Shown: one piece after another, positions 1 through 13,198 of the stretch | Layout: every line of letters begins with the position of its first letter | Position numbering within the stretch: position 1 is the first letter of the stretch | Assembly (NCBI GenBank): GCA_030077755.1 | Contig: JAQJZZ010000019.1 | Location: 694,501 to 758,500 of the forward strand | Origin: Filosporella fistucella | Taxonomy: Eukaryota; Ascomycota; Leotiomycetes; Helotiales | Direction of reading: 5' to 3' | DNA length: 64,000 nt | Program-made: the position numbers and the translations under genes | The notes under the pieces: model-generated | Database searches by the model: none | What the model saw: only the letters and a program-made list of their open reading frames with translations | What the model was told of the DNA's origin: nothing

Positions 1-3000
1 GGAAGTCCATTTCGGAATCTGCATGAAGACTTAAACAACATGTCAGAAGGAGGTATGTATCAGCTGTCCAATTTGAGGCAAGTATGTAATAACTGACGAT
101 GGTGCAGACATCATCGCTCTTGAGATTACTTCACAGAATGCTGGCCTCATAATTCGCAAGCATCCCGGAAATTATTCTTTCGAATCCTTCGAACTATCGG
201 CGATGTCTTCCACAGTGACCAGTACAATTGGGAGACTCGTGCGCAAGTTTCCTGGTGCTGTCATATCTGTCCCAGACTCTCGAGTACATGATCGCCACTT
301 CCGAATGACCCTCTCACATACACTTACCTCTTTGGAACGAGACATTCTGCCTGATGCTGTTGAAAAGGGTATCAAATCTCACACAGATACCATAAGCCCG
401 CAATTTGTCACAGAATGGCTTCCTGGAGTACTGCGAGGAATCGGATCTCCTGTGGAGGTCACGCGAATCTTCAAACGAACTCGTGACGACGTGCTTTGGG
501 GAGATGGTCTAGAACCATGGCGACGCTCTCCACGTTGGATGCTTTTACGTGTCGCATTGCAATCCAATGTCGGAAATCCAGAGGGGGGCCATCGACATTA
601 CAAGGTCTTCATGATCTATTTCATGTCTACTATTCTTGAGATGGCTGTTTCCCACGAAGTCTCCAGCGATACACTCCATATCATGCTAGCGAAACTCAAC
701 CGACGCATCCAAAAATTAGGATTCCTGATCTCCGATGATGCAGAATGGGCAGAATCACCACAGAGTTTTGTACTGGAGCAGATGGAGTCTGCTCGTACGC
801 TTCTGAACAAACGTTGGGGCACCATCCAAAAGTCTGCAGACTCGGCAGGCAAGTTTCGCCTTGCGGAGCTCAAAAAGCTCAAGGCCCGCTCTGATACTAA
901 GCTTGCTCTTAATGGGCTTCGGTCGTATCTGGACAAGCTTCACCTTGCCTATCCCGAGCCAAATAGTGAAAACGGTTTCAAGGGGTATGGTACCCTCCGC
1001 ATCGATGGCAGAGCATAATCGTTACCAGATGTCAACAAACTTGTTTGTGAGCCAGAATCAGAGCGCCGTCTTAACCTGATGGATCTTGAACTTTGGGTTT
1101 CAAACTTTCTCAACCCCTGGATCACCGGGTATGGAACGACAGAATCCTCCTTAGTAGAGCTCGCAAATGTTACTAAGAGATATATCTCCATCTCAGCTGG
1201 TGCTTACAACGGCTCCCCGGAAGCATTTTCGACCATGGTATTAACTCTGATGCTTCTTTGGACTGCTTTTGACAAAGCGGTGACAAGTAAATACCCCCTC
1301 TTGAAAGCTTTCGACCCTTGTCTCCCAACAACGTTGTTGGACTCTCTCCTCTTGCCAAAGAGACACCAGATGGTTCAGCTTCGGGATGTTGAGAAGCATC
1401 TTTTAAAACGAAAAGCGAATGCTTTAGTAGCAAACCCGTCTATTTTCGCAGATGTCTCATCTCCACTTTCCTTCGGAAGTCAGTATTTCGATTTGTCTCA
1501 TCCACACCAAGATTTGAAGATGAGCATCGAGCTGGAAGCCGGAGAAGAGTCCAAAGCCAAGCAGTCTGAACTCAAAACGGCCAAAGCCGAATTTTCTCGA
1601 CTCATGAAACAGTCGAATTTGTTGAGCTGCACGTCTGTTACGCAATGGGTTGGTAGACCAAGAAACAGAAGACAAGAGACAGTTCATGATCCTGACTGTC
1701 AAAAATGTGTACATCGTAAAGCTGCTCAAGCCTTGAAAATCGCTTGTTTCGAGTGGCCCCTGCCATCTGAGGAGGCAGCAGCTAAAGCTGTAGTTTTTGA
1801 GCTGGATGTACCGATTTTACTTCAAAATTGGAGATCAGTGACGTACCAAATTTTGGTTGATGTGTTGAATCCTGCCCCGCCACCTTATGCTCAGGGAAGT
1901 AAGGGCATCGTTCTCTTCGCTTATGAAGGTCTTTCCAAGTACACGCAAGAATATTCTGCAAGATTGCAACTCGCCTCACTCACAAAACCCTTCGCCAAAA
2001 CTCAGCGTGCCAATCAATTTGTGGCTGAAGCGACGGAGGATACCGTTTGCGTCGCTAACACTTTGAAATTTCTCTTGCAGGATTCACGGTCTCAACACCC
2101 AGTGGTTGAATATCTTGATAAGTTTGAAATTCGCGAGAGATGTACCTTCAAGCTTCCAAAGGGCCCCTATGAGCTCCTCCAGTATACTGTTAATGGTACC
2201 AATCACACATCAAACCAAGTCATTTCGGGACAAGGAGCCTGTCCTGTCGGCCTAACTGTTCATGAATTTCATGCTTTCGCCGCATTGCGCAGTGGCAACA
2301 GACTACAGGTAAGTAAACTTGACTGGCTTTTTGGCAGCTATGTTGATGTCGTTCTTTAGTGGTTGAATATTGCCCGTGAATTGATTTCCAGAACTTTAGA
2401 CTTCAGCAAAGAAGAAGTCTGCTTACTTGTGCTTCAAGCATCTTGGCAAGCTGGCCCCTCTTCCCTCCAACAAGTCTCTAGAGATTCTCACATCGAACTT
2501 GAAGAGGAAGAATTTGGTCACGATCTCTTATCAGCTTTGAACGCAGCATTGTCATCCGTTGAAAGCAACTGGCAAGGATCCATCGCTGCCCTGACCTTCA
2601 GTTCATTGGCGTCGCGTCTTCTGTCAGTTTCCTTACATGAGTCGGTTCGAGCCAGCTGCCTCGAGTATCTGAGCAAGACTCGTCATATCACGATGGAATG
2701 GCTGCGGACCGTTGTTACGGCTCTACATCGTAGCTCTGAAGAAGAAGAGATATCTTATCTTACTCTTCGTGCTCTGGACCTTGCCCTAATCTGTCATTGT
2801 ACCTACGACGTCGATCCTCGGCAATTGCCTTCCTTACTTTCATCAGCAGATAATGTTGCAATTCTCATTGAATGCGCCGCTACTGTCAAGGACCGCTGGC
2901 CAGTGTCAATAACCTCTCTGTCGGCACTTACCAGAGAGCTTCTGCGAAGATTCCTCAGAACATCTCACGCATTGGAGCCTGTACTAAAGTCAAAGGTTTT

Positions 3001-6000
3001 AATCAGCCCAGAAGGTATTAACCAAGCCATTCGTTCGATGTGGGCTGGATATGAATCATCGGCGCCATGGGTCATTCTTGATGCACCGGATGATCGCTGG
3101 TTAACAACGACTACTGCCGCTTCGGAGACTCATGCCTCTATGTCTGTTCACTTCGATACATTGACGGGATCTCTACTCATTGATGGACGGCCACTTGCAA
3201 GACTACCTCCTGAATATGAGGCACACGGAACTTATCAGAGGCTATTCGGAAGTAAGATTTTAGAGGTCATTCCATCAAGCATGGGATTATCATTTGAGAC
3301 AAGGAATTCTGTTGAAGGCTTTCAGGTTGGTCCTATGCTTTCCTTCATGATCTAATGATACCCGGAGTTGACAGATTTTCAGGTCCATTTCGGTTTTTAT
3401 GATAGAGAACTAATAGTCAGGGCTAGCCGAGGCAATGAAGTATATGAGGCGATCCCAATGAATGTCATGCTAGAGGATTTCCCTCGTACTTTCATTCGAA
3501 ACTATGTTCACTGGATAAACCGAGAGACCATGGCGATTGAATGGAGACCGCTTGAGAAGAAATGGGAGCCATCTTCTGGCAACTGGCATGTTTCGAGGTC
3601 AGACGATCCAAATGAATGCTATCTGGAATTGCATAGCCGCCGATTGGTGGACCCTCGTAGCAAGACTGCAGAAGCCATATATCGATGGCTCAAGCCTTTG
3701 GAAACATCACCTAATATCAACATCTTTTATGATGATGATTCAGAGGAAACGGAGATTCGTTTACCTAGATTGAACCTCGATTTCACGCTCCGAAAATCCG
3801 GATTGGAGTCGAAGCAATTCCGCGGCATGATCGTAGACACGAATCAGTATATGGGAACCCTGCACGGTTTGCTTCACAAACTCATTTTGAAAGAGATTCA
3901 AGGCAAATCACGACTGGTCATCGTTCCTCATGGTAACGCATCGTACAGTCTGAATGGTCATCAGTAAGTTGCACTGCATTATGCTTTTATGGGTTTAACA
4001 GGCCACAAGATTTTGCACCTTCATCCTCGCTCCCTCTTACCCTCGTAGTTTACAATACTGATCTTTGTACAGCGTACAAGTCACAATCTCCCCTGGTTCC
4101 GCCGAAAAGATTTCATATCACCAATTTGTGATTGATAAAGATCTTGGGCTTCTCATTGACAACGGAAACTTGCGCAGCCGGCTCTTCAAGCTGTATCTAC
4201 ATGCGCTTACATCTCACTGTCTTCCTGATTCCCTCACTTCCAGAACGGGAACTGAGGAGGCCCTTCACGGTCTTAGATCCGCCAGCACTCGATCTTTTCT
4301 ATCCTTGGAGCCTGAGCATGTAGAACAACTGAAGTTATTTGCGAAGCTCACCCCAGCGCGTGATTTTTACCCCAAGGGAACAAAGTTCGGACAAACGATC
4401 TCCTGGGAAAATTTGCCTCCACTCTCACACCATGAATACTTTGTCAAAGAAGCCCGATCAATGTTAGACCAATCCGAGACTTTCAGAGCATTTCTGCCAG
4501 CTTCGGACACGAAATACAAGCTAGAGCAACGAGGTAAGTCCTGAGCTTGGGACTCGATTTTGTATTATTTATTATCATTGCCATTCGTTTCCACCATGCC
4601 ATTTGAACCCTTTGGCCAAGGTTGGGCTAATTAAGAACTTCAACAGGTTCCATCGAGCTTCGACAGAGGGCCGCAATCCGTAATGCTTTCTTTCGAACCC
4701 ATTCTTTTGGTGCCGAGAAATTCAATTCAAGTTCCGACGCACATTACATTAACGCCAGGGATATGATTCCAAATAGCACTCGTGAAGCCGAAGCATGCTA
4801 CACTTCTGGTCTGGTAGACAAATGGAGCAGCCGTCTCGACCCGTATACCGATCTGTTCCATCAGTTCAAGAAATGGGACTCTGTCATCTACGGATCACAG
4901 CCGGGTTTCGAGCTTAGCTTCAATAAGCGATGGCTCGAAAATCCCAGCACGTTTATGCCGCAGTATTGGTGTAGCATGCATTCGTTTTTGGCGAAATCTG
5001 ATGCTGATCGAGACAAGACGAAGATCACCATGTTTTTAGCAAGCTTGGGGCACTCAAGGCATGGCAATAAATTCCTGGTTCACACTCTGCTTGCCCTTGC
5101 CACGGTAGCCGGTCTAAGAGACATCAGCCCTCCTGCTTACGAGCAATTTGATCTCTCAAAAGGATTTGAGCCAGACAAGCGAGCGCTAAAGAGGATTCTC
5201 GATGGATGTAAAGTGCCGTTCGCGACTAGTCCTGAAAGTCGATTGCCGCGCCAATCGAATGAGAGCGATCAATATCTCATGGATCGCCGGGATGCTGCTT
5301 GGGATACAGCGACGAAGTTACAGGTGAACAAATGCTTGAACCACTTGACTGCCCAGTTTCTTTCCACAGACTTCAATTTCCCAAGAACGCAAGATTTTAA
5401 GACCTACTTGCCGGGCTTGAAGGATGTGAAAGAGGCTATCAAGGCATTATTTGAGACGTGGCGCCGGAATCATGAATTTCGAGCATATGTGCTGGAAGTC
5501 CAAAGCGTTCTGGATGCATTGCCTCAGCCTAACCCCCTGCTAGAGCAGTATTCCATTCCTGACCAACAAGATATGTACCAGATGGCACGCGCATATTTCA
5601 AGATCGATGACTTATTGGGAAATCCAGCGCCAAAGCTGCAGCTTCCTGAAGATGATCTCAAGGATCTTGTGACGCGTGGGGCTCTCCCAACGATCGAGAA
5701 CGGACCGTCAAAGCTCAAGTCTCTTTTATCGCAATTGTCGAAATCCGCTGTCGGTCACTATCAGCAAAATTACGTACAGGACCTGCGGAAGTCTCACGAA
5801 GCCTTCCTCGCCAGTGTCTCGGCCAGCCCTAAATTGACATCAAGCCCACAGCTAACCCTGAAGAAACATTTAGAACAATGCAGAGAGAATGTAGACTCGT
5901 TCTACAATAAGATCTGTTCGAGATTGGTCGTTAGTGGCTCCCCAAAATGTAAAAGTGCTCGTCTAGCATCGATGCTTCCACGCCTATCACCAAGTATTCT

Positions 6001-9000
6001 CCTTCACCAACTGGCTCGTTTTAACCCGGTGGTACTGAGTAATGAGTGGAAAGTCGCACTTACTCAGTACGGTCTTGCGATTGCAGCCATGCAAAGAGCG
6101 GAACGATTGGTAGCATGTGGAAAGCGGGATGCGGATGTCCTAACTGAGCTCATGACCGACGGTGGGCATACCAATTGGGGACCCGATGAAATATCCAGAG
6201 TGGCTTCTTTTGGAAGTCGAGAATAACATTCTCATTCGGCCAGAGCAAGCACAGATTGCCGCTGAGATGATCGCACCTCAGTCTGGATCTAATTCTATCC
6301 TACAGCTAAATATGGGTCTGGGAAAATCTTCCGTGATCGTACCAATAGTTGCTTCAGCATTGGCAGACGGATCCAAGCTTGTCAGGGTGATTGTGTTGAA
6401 ATCACTATCAGAACAAATGCTTCAGGTTCTGATCAGTAAATTAGGTGGATTGATTGGCCGTCGGATCTTCAGACTTCCCATCTCGAGATCTCTGAGTCCA
6501 ACTCTGCATTCGGTCAACTCGATTCAGACGATTTATAAAGAATGTATGACATGCGGTGGTATTCTTCTTCTTCAGCCAGAAACCATTCTCTCCTTTGAGC
6601 TGCTGGGCATCGATTATTTGCTTTCTCGCGAGTTAGCCCCTCCTGCGCCAAATGTCGATATACACGATAATGCTGCCGAGGACATGTATGATATCGGTGT
6701 AGTGATGGCACAGACACAGCAGTGGCTTTACCAGAATGCTCGGGATGTGTTGGACGAGTCAGATGAAATTCTTAGTGTTAGATTTGAATTGATCTACACA
6801 CTTGGTATTCAACAGAACATCCAATTCTCCCCGGATCGTTGGGTTATAATACAGCGCGTCCTGGGAGATCTTTCTGAGCAAACCCAAGCGCTGCTTACGG
6901 ACTTTCCACAAGGACTTGAATATCTGGAGTCTCCCGCAGGAGCCTTTCCACGGATTCGCATTTTGCAGGAGGAAGCCGGGAAAGTGTTGTTGAAGAGGGT
7001 CGCAAAATATGTCTGCAGGAGCGGAATACCATCTCTGCCTATGTGGGCATTCAACCAAGAAGAGCAAAATGATATCTTTGAGTACATCACAAATCTCCAG
7101 ATATCGAGAGCTCAGGCAGCAATTATTGGGACAAGGGTCTTCAAATCCGAATTTATGAAGATGAGCCTGTTATTACTTAGGGGTCTTTTTGCAGGCGGCG
7201 TGCTAGAGTGGGTTCTTGCAAAGAAGAGATGGCGAGTTAATTATGGACTTGATTTATCTCGATCTATGTTAGCTGTGCCATACCATGCCAAGGATAATGT
7301 AAGCCAACACCATAGTCCACATTTGCAAAACCAGCTGCTAACCATGAATCTTCCCAGCCGAGTGCTAGGTCCGAATTCAGCCATCCGGATACAGCCATTG
7401 CCCTGACTTGCTTGTCGTACTACTATGGCGGCTTAAATGATGAGCAGATTTATGCCAGCTTCGAGGAGCTCTTGCTGTCGGACCAAGCCAATGAGAATTA
7501 CGTGCAGTGGATTTGGCATTGCGACGATCTGCCAAGGCATTTCAAGGTGTTGACAGGTGTAAACCTTCTAGATAAACAACAATGTTCTCACGAGCTCTTT
7601 CCCAACATACGTCACTCAAAAGGCCTGATTGATTTCTATTTGGGACATCTGGTATTCCCCAAAGAAATGAAGGAATTTAGCAATAAATTGAGTAGTTCTG
7701 GATGGGAAATTGCCCGCGAGAAAGTACATCCTACGACGGGTTTCAGTGGAACGAATGACAGCAAGTACATGCTGCCCACTCCGATCAAACAATGCGATCT
7801 ACCTGAACAACTGGGTACCAATGCCGAGGTTCTAGCATGCCTGCTACAAACGGAAAATGAGTATGATACCCACTATACGCCAAATTTGGAAATAGTGGAT
7901 TCAACAGCCTTCATTGGAATGGCCATAGAGATGGATCCACCAATTCGTGTCCTTTTGGACGTCGGGGCTCAGATTCTGGAGGATAACATACAAATTGCAA
8001 GCTCTTGGCTTGATCGTGTCACGCCCGAGAGTGCTCAGGCGGTTATATTCTTCCACGATAATGAGCTCCACGTCTTGAATCGGGAGGGATTGAAGGAACT
8101 TCTGCACGTATCACCATTTGCAAAGCAGATGGATCGATGTTTGGTGTACCTTGATGAAGCACATACCCGTGGGACTGATCTGAAGATGCCTGCTGATTAT
8201 CGCGCCATTGTAACACTTGGACCGGGTTTGACAAAGGATATACGTGCACAAGGTATGTAACAGTATAGCCCGCTGTTGTTACTAGACTGATTTTATTTTA
8301 CAAGCTTGCAAGCGCCTGAGAAAATTGGGTCATGGCCAATCCGTGGTTTTCTGCGCCCCTCGAGAAGTACAGGCCAAGATTCTCGAATACAGCGGCAAGC
8401 AAGACCCAAAGGCTATCGACGTGGAAGATGTTTTGCTTTGGGCAATCCGCAACTCTTGGGAGTTCACCAAAAAGGGAATGCCCCTTTGGGCAACACAAGG
8501 TATGAGACATTATCGACGTCGCGGTGCTTGTGACCTTTCTGGCCCTATTCCTCAAATTCCAGGTGGGATTCTAGAACCAGAGGCCCTCACATTGGAGGAA
8601 CGTTATGGTCTCGACAGAGAAGTGGCAGATGAGGGCATCGTATGCCGGAATCGTATGCGAGTCGAGAACGATGTCACAAGAGCCGAGATTTGTTCAATTC
8701 GGGCCAAGTGTCGCGAATTTGGTCTCACATCGTTTGGTGATGCCGCCCTTCATGAGGAACAGGAACGAGAGCTTCAACCGGAGAGTGAACGCGAACAAGA
8801 ACTTGAAAAGCCTCTTGCTGTCAGACCATACAAGCACATTCTTCACGAAACCATTCGACAACTCGTCCTTACCGGTGATCTGTCTCCGAACGAAGGTTTC
8901 ATCGAGGCCTTTCAAGTGTTCAAGTTGACCCGTGCTAGAGATCGACTCAATCCAGCAGACTGGCCCAACAACCTGCTGGTGTCCAATGATTTCGCACATA

Positions 9001-9644
9001 CTGTGCAGATTCCCGATGAGGGGAATGCAGACTCGTTCCTCCGTCCAGTACATTGGGTGCTGTCATTTAAGGGTGCTAATTCGGAGCCTCATTGGTTGAT
9101 CATCAGCCCTTTCGAAGTTCAAGAATTGCTGCCCCATATGAGAGGACAGGATCGCGTACGTCTCCATGTGTATACCCCTCGCCTCTCTCTCTCAAATCGC
9201 AGTCTTGAGGATCTGTCGTTTTGTGCGATACCTGCAGTCCAACACCCTTCAGTTCCATCAATATCGACAGCACTGAACTTGTTTGCTGGACAGTTGTATC
9301 TTTGCAACGTAGCAGAATACCGCAAGCTTTGCCGCTTCCTAGGAATTCGATTCGAGAATCCGTTTGCTGGGGTCAATGTCAGTGCTGATGGATTCATCTC
9401 TCCAGACGCGAGACATCTACAAGATGATGAAACTGCAGTGACCTGCAGATTCACGCATAGTCCAATTGATTTCCTTCGCCAGATTTTCTCATTCCGAAGA
9501 TCGGGTCAGGTTTTTGCCAATTCTCACATGGGCAAAATCCTAAATGGAGAGTTGGTACCAAATTTCGACTTTGAGGCTGTCGAAGAGGAGGAGGTAGGTG
9601 ATCCAATGGATGTTGATGAGCGGACTGTGGTGAAATCTGAGTAA
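1..9644 (+). CDS. Giant DUF3638/DUF3645-family P-loop protein (5' end outside window)
   Basis: The 3' part of a very large gene, at least 3027 codons here. Exons fitted by frame and splice sites: 1-52, 108-965, 1029-2308, 2360-3325, 3383-3963, 4073-4533, 4647-7298, 7358-8252, 8305-9644. Removing one base at 6177-6180 makes the coding total an exact number of codons. The family hallmark lies after that point: a YPEWLLLEVE motif, a P-loop (LNMGLGKSS), a Walker-B-like DESDE, then AKDN-PSARSEFSHPD joined across an intron (the DUF3645 core) and LTCLSYYYGG, with RKLGHGQSVVFCAP further on. Family knowledge: these roughly 3000-residue fungal proteins have no established biochemical role, and the P-loop suggests an ATPase. 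The N-terminal domain (DUF6606 in relatives) must lie upstream of base 1. The 966-1028 intron has a weak donor and is the least certain. Bases 8500-8562 are an in-frame 63 nt segment with intron-like borders that I left as coding. Confidence 0.9.
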
Positions 9645-10980
9645 CCTGCGTGGAGGATATTATGATAGCCAATTTTTCTGCGGTCGTTTAAGATGGTAGA
9701 TTTCATTGGGTCGGATTTTTTAGAACATGGCGTCAGGTAACATGTTTTCTAGGCGGGACAGCCGCAAGGCAATTGGCGATATACCCATGTTTGAGTCTAG
9801 ATTGATACCTTAGCCAAGAGCTTTGCGGTAGATGCTAATGGAAGATTGCGAATGAAATTCTTCCATTGAATGTCGATGTATGGAATTTGGGTTTCCCACA
9901 TTTGCCACAATATATTTACACAAAAAAAACTCAGCTCAGATCGAGCCTTGATTCTTCTTCGAACAGAACCTTAGTTGCAATACGATTTGATCCTCCCCCT
10001 ACTTATAAACTTGTAAACTTATAAGCTTATACAATATCTCAATAGATATTTGATCAAGTCACATGACTTGCGTGTTGGGTAAAGGCACGATACGGCGTGT
10101 ATCCACACCGCATCGCGTCGCGTCACCTCAAACATTCAAATAATCTCTTATCCTCCGTCATTATCACCACTCTGACTCGTGAGCAGGAGTCATCATAAAG
10201 GTATTGGAATCAAGCCGGAGACGGCCTGATATTTTCATTTTTGGCCCATCTCATCCTGAATTTAATGAGACAAGAATCTCCAGCGTCCTTGACATCATCA
10301 CTCCGCGAATTTCCGGCTTCTGGCAACCTGTGCTCCTTGAAATGTCGACCATGTCAATTCGCATTGAGCAGAGCCTATATTGTGAGGCATGCAAACACCG
10401 CATTTCAGATCTTGGTCTTTCGTAAATCTGGGAGACCTAGGACGTGGTTTTGCTGACTGCCGGGATCACCAGTCTTATCAGGCGAGTTTCTTATGACGTT
10501 GTTGTACCACTCTGTTTGCCTTCCAAGTCCAAGCTTGCGATACGAAGATAAAGGGGCTCTGTTCACAAGTTTCACAACAGTTGTTTTCTTGAAAAAATAT
10601 CTGGAGAACCACCAGGATATACAGCCAGTCAGAACGGCTGGACTTCCATGCCGTCAGAAAAAGTCCGTGCCATTTCGAAACTTTAAAAAGGGGGGCTGAT
10701 CAATGGAAATGATAGCCCCACTGATAGCGGAGTATGAAATCTCAAAATAGTTTTTGAGCCCCTCCTTTTATTCTTGGAAACCCGTATCTTGATAACATTT
10801 TCGGCTTTTCTTCGTAGATCTGTATCCACACAAACACGTACCTTGATTGCTGTTTTCTTTTCATGAAGATGATTATTTTCAATAATCTATACCTACATTT
10901 ATTTCCTACATTGAGATTTCGACAACTCTCGTTTTACAACCAACTTCCAGCCAATCGCTCAAATACATCATAATAACATC
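9645..10980. other. Intergenic, 1.3 kb
   Basis: I see no convincing gene. It holds the 3' flank of the giant gene, an AT-rich stretch with imperfect repeats of TTATAAACTT/TTATAAGCTT near 10000-10035, and the promoter of the downstream surface-protein gene. A pyrimidine-rich, ACAACC-containing leader lies just before its ATG. Short open frames at 10204-10425 and 10493-10699 have no coding character that I can recognise. Confidence 0.6.
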
Positions 10981-11715
10981 ATGAAGCTCTTCATTTCCTT
11001 TTTTCTCGCTATTTCCAGCGCATCGTCAGCTCTCGCTCAATCTACTTCAGCAGTCGCCACATCAATTGCTTGTTCCAATGGCGACTCAGTATGTGGTGTA
11101 GGAAGCAGTTCTGTCTGCTATGATCCCACAAAGTATATTTGCTGCAACACATCCGGCTCTCTTTGCACCAGTGGATCATACTGCACTCTTGACAGCGACA
11201 ATAATGCGGCATGTTGTGCTGTTGGATTCAACTGCAAGGGGGAAGGAAGCTCAACAACAAGCTTGGCTAGTGCTACGAGTGTAAAGGCTGGTAGCACAGC
11301 TACAGGAGGATCCGTTTCAAGCTCATCAGGTACGTTTCCTTATATCTCATCGTTAGGCGTATATTTGCATCTTCGTCAATATGACAAATGGTACCTGAAA
11401 GTATTTGAGTATACGTGATGGGATGTGATATCAAGTCCTTAAGATTCAACATAGCTAACTTTTGATCCGAATTCAGGTTCTGCATCCACAACAGGAACCT
11501 CCTCTACAGGCTCCCAGACAACGTCTGCCTCGACCATCACGACAGGTGGAACCACAAGAACGACTACTTTCACGACGGGCACATCGTCAGGAACTAGTGC
11601 TCGAAGCGCAGCTTCATCTTCTTCAACTGGAGCAGCCGCGGTTGCCACAGGATCGCTTTCGACATTCGGATTCGTCGCTGGTGGTGCTTTATTGGCGTTG
11701 AGAGAATTGATATAA
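10981..11715 (+). CDS. Secreted GPI-anchored cysteine-rich, Ser/Thr-rich surface protein
   Basis: Two exons, 10981-11329 and 11477-11715 (GTACGT donor, ATTCAG acceptor), encode 195 residues. The N-terminus is a clear signal peptide (MKLFISFFLAISSASSALAQ). A compact cysteine-rich region follows at about residues 30-85 with ten cysteines, including two CC pairs. Then comes a long Ser/Thr/Gly-rich linker, and the protein ends in a hydrophobic tail (LSTFGFVAGGALLAL), which is the usual layout for a GPI attachment signal. The first-exon frame runs on into the intron and stops, so a single-exon reading would lose the linker and tail. By architecture it is a cell-wall or plasma-membrane surface glycoprotein. 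I do not recognise a named domain in the cysteine region, so the function is unknown. Confidence 0.8.
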
Positions 11716-12367
11716 ATAATTGACGGGATGTTGGGTTGTGTAGACTGTATGTGTATACTTTGTGTAATCTTCGAGTTCTGATGAATCTGTCGGCCTCAGG
11801 GAACGTCCAAGAGGATCAGGCAGGCTATCGTGATTTGGGGATGGTTAAATTTTATAGAAGGAGTGATCCAAAAATAATGAATGAGTCCACAACCGCACAA
11901 TACTTTAGTAGAGTCTGCAAGCTTCAAATTTTGAAAAACTCTGATCGCTTTCTGTCATTATTTGAATATTTTATAATTATAGTTTTCAACATATGCACGT
12001 ACAATAATCTCAATTTCATGGTCAAGTCCCAAGGTCTCAGTCATGCTGGGCTGAGGCGAACTTCTATCACGACAAGAACACTTGAAAAGTTCAACACATT
12101 TTGTGTAGTTTACCACTTCGGGAATATCAAAGATCTGGCATATCAAATTGAAGTATCTGGATGCGTCTGTTGTCACACAGGCCTCATGTTGAGCAAGTGA
12201 AATATCTGAAAGTGTTTTCAAGGTCTGCCACAACACTTTGGAAACACGTATCAATGAAAGGCGGCGAAAAAGATATTGATTTAATTCAAAATGGTTGAAA
12301 ACTCCTGCAGGTAAAAGCGAAATGTGAATTCTATTATATCACCGCATTTCCTTCCGTCCAGAGTCTT
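11716..12367. other. Intergenic, AT-rich
   Basis: This is the 3' flanking DNA of two convergent genes. Open frames at 11736-12200 (+) and 11958-12254 (-) overlap each other and have no recognisable domains, signal peptide or splice pattern. I see nothing else in it. Confidence 0.5.
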
Positions 12368-13198
12368 CTAACGGCGTCGGTTAGTTTTGGCAGATTTTGG
12401 AGTTGGTGTCCGTTTCTTGTTAGATGGCGTGTCCGACGCAGCGTCGTCTTCTCTATCCCTCTTCTTGCCTGGCTTCCTTTTTGAAGAGTACTTGAGTGTA
12501 ATCGCTTTCACGGTCTTTTTTTTTAAGTTGTGGCGGGACGCAGGATCATTTGAACGTTGTTCCCCAGTCTTTGATGCGTTTTTAGTTCCCTCCTCCGCTT
12601 CCATTTTCTCCTTGTTATCGGCACTCTTTTTCTCCTCAGCCCACACTACCCTGATTGTGGTCCATTGGTTCAGAACCATATGCTTCATTCAGCATTTCGT
12701 CGAATCCAGCTTCGCTTATTCCATAATCGTATGCTAGGCGTGGATCGAAGTTCCCACAGTCACTGGACCCTCCGCAAACTGGACTGCTGTCTGATTCAAA
12801 TTGACTGGCTCAATAGCCCTCGGGTGGAAGTCGTCATCATCGTCGGATGATTCGTACATACCCCTCCCATCTTCACATTCTTTGGTGTCAAAGGTAATTT
12901 GAAGCCTATTCCGTAGAAATTTGTGATAATTGTTGTCGTCTGGAAATTGTAACGGGGCGAATGGCTTTCGTTGTATCGCATATCTGGTCTCGGAGCTCAA
13001 GCCTGCCACCAAGTGTATGCGGCTATTTCCATCTTGTATTGGATTCATCTCGACTTTTTTTTTATCGCATTTAACACAAAGACTACATTGTATGAGGCGA
13101 TTGTGAAGGTATGATGCATGCCGAATGAGGAATGAGGGGAGGAATGCGAAGCGTTGAAAAATGTATTTGTTTAGGCACACGGGAATGAGCACACCCAT
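12368..13198 (-). pseudogene. Charged nuclear-type protein gene with an out-of-frame middle section
   Basis: Two minus-strand open frames in the same frame (12734-13198 and 12368-12688) are separated by a short interval with three stops. The first ends in an acidic stretch (ESSDDDDDFHPRAIEP). The second is very basic (RKPGKKRDRE and, at the C-terminus, KSAKTNRRR) and looks like a nuclear localisation tail. Between them another frame reads protein-like sequence (FDPRLAYDYGISEAGFDEML), as if a one-base shift out and a compensating shift back had occurred. An alternative is a small intron, for example with a weak GTCCAG donor and the TAG before the VWAEEKK codons as acceptor, which would join the two same-frame parts directly. 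The likely start is an internal Met near 13050 (MNPIQDGNSR). I do not recognise the family. It is typed as a pseudogene because no clean model restores the middle segment. Confidence 0.45.
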
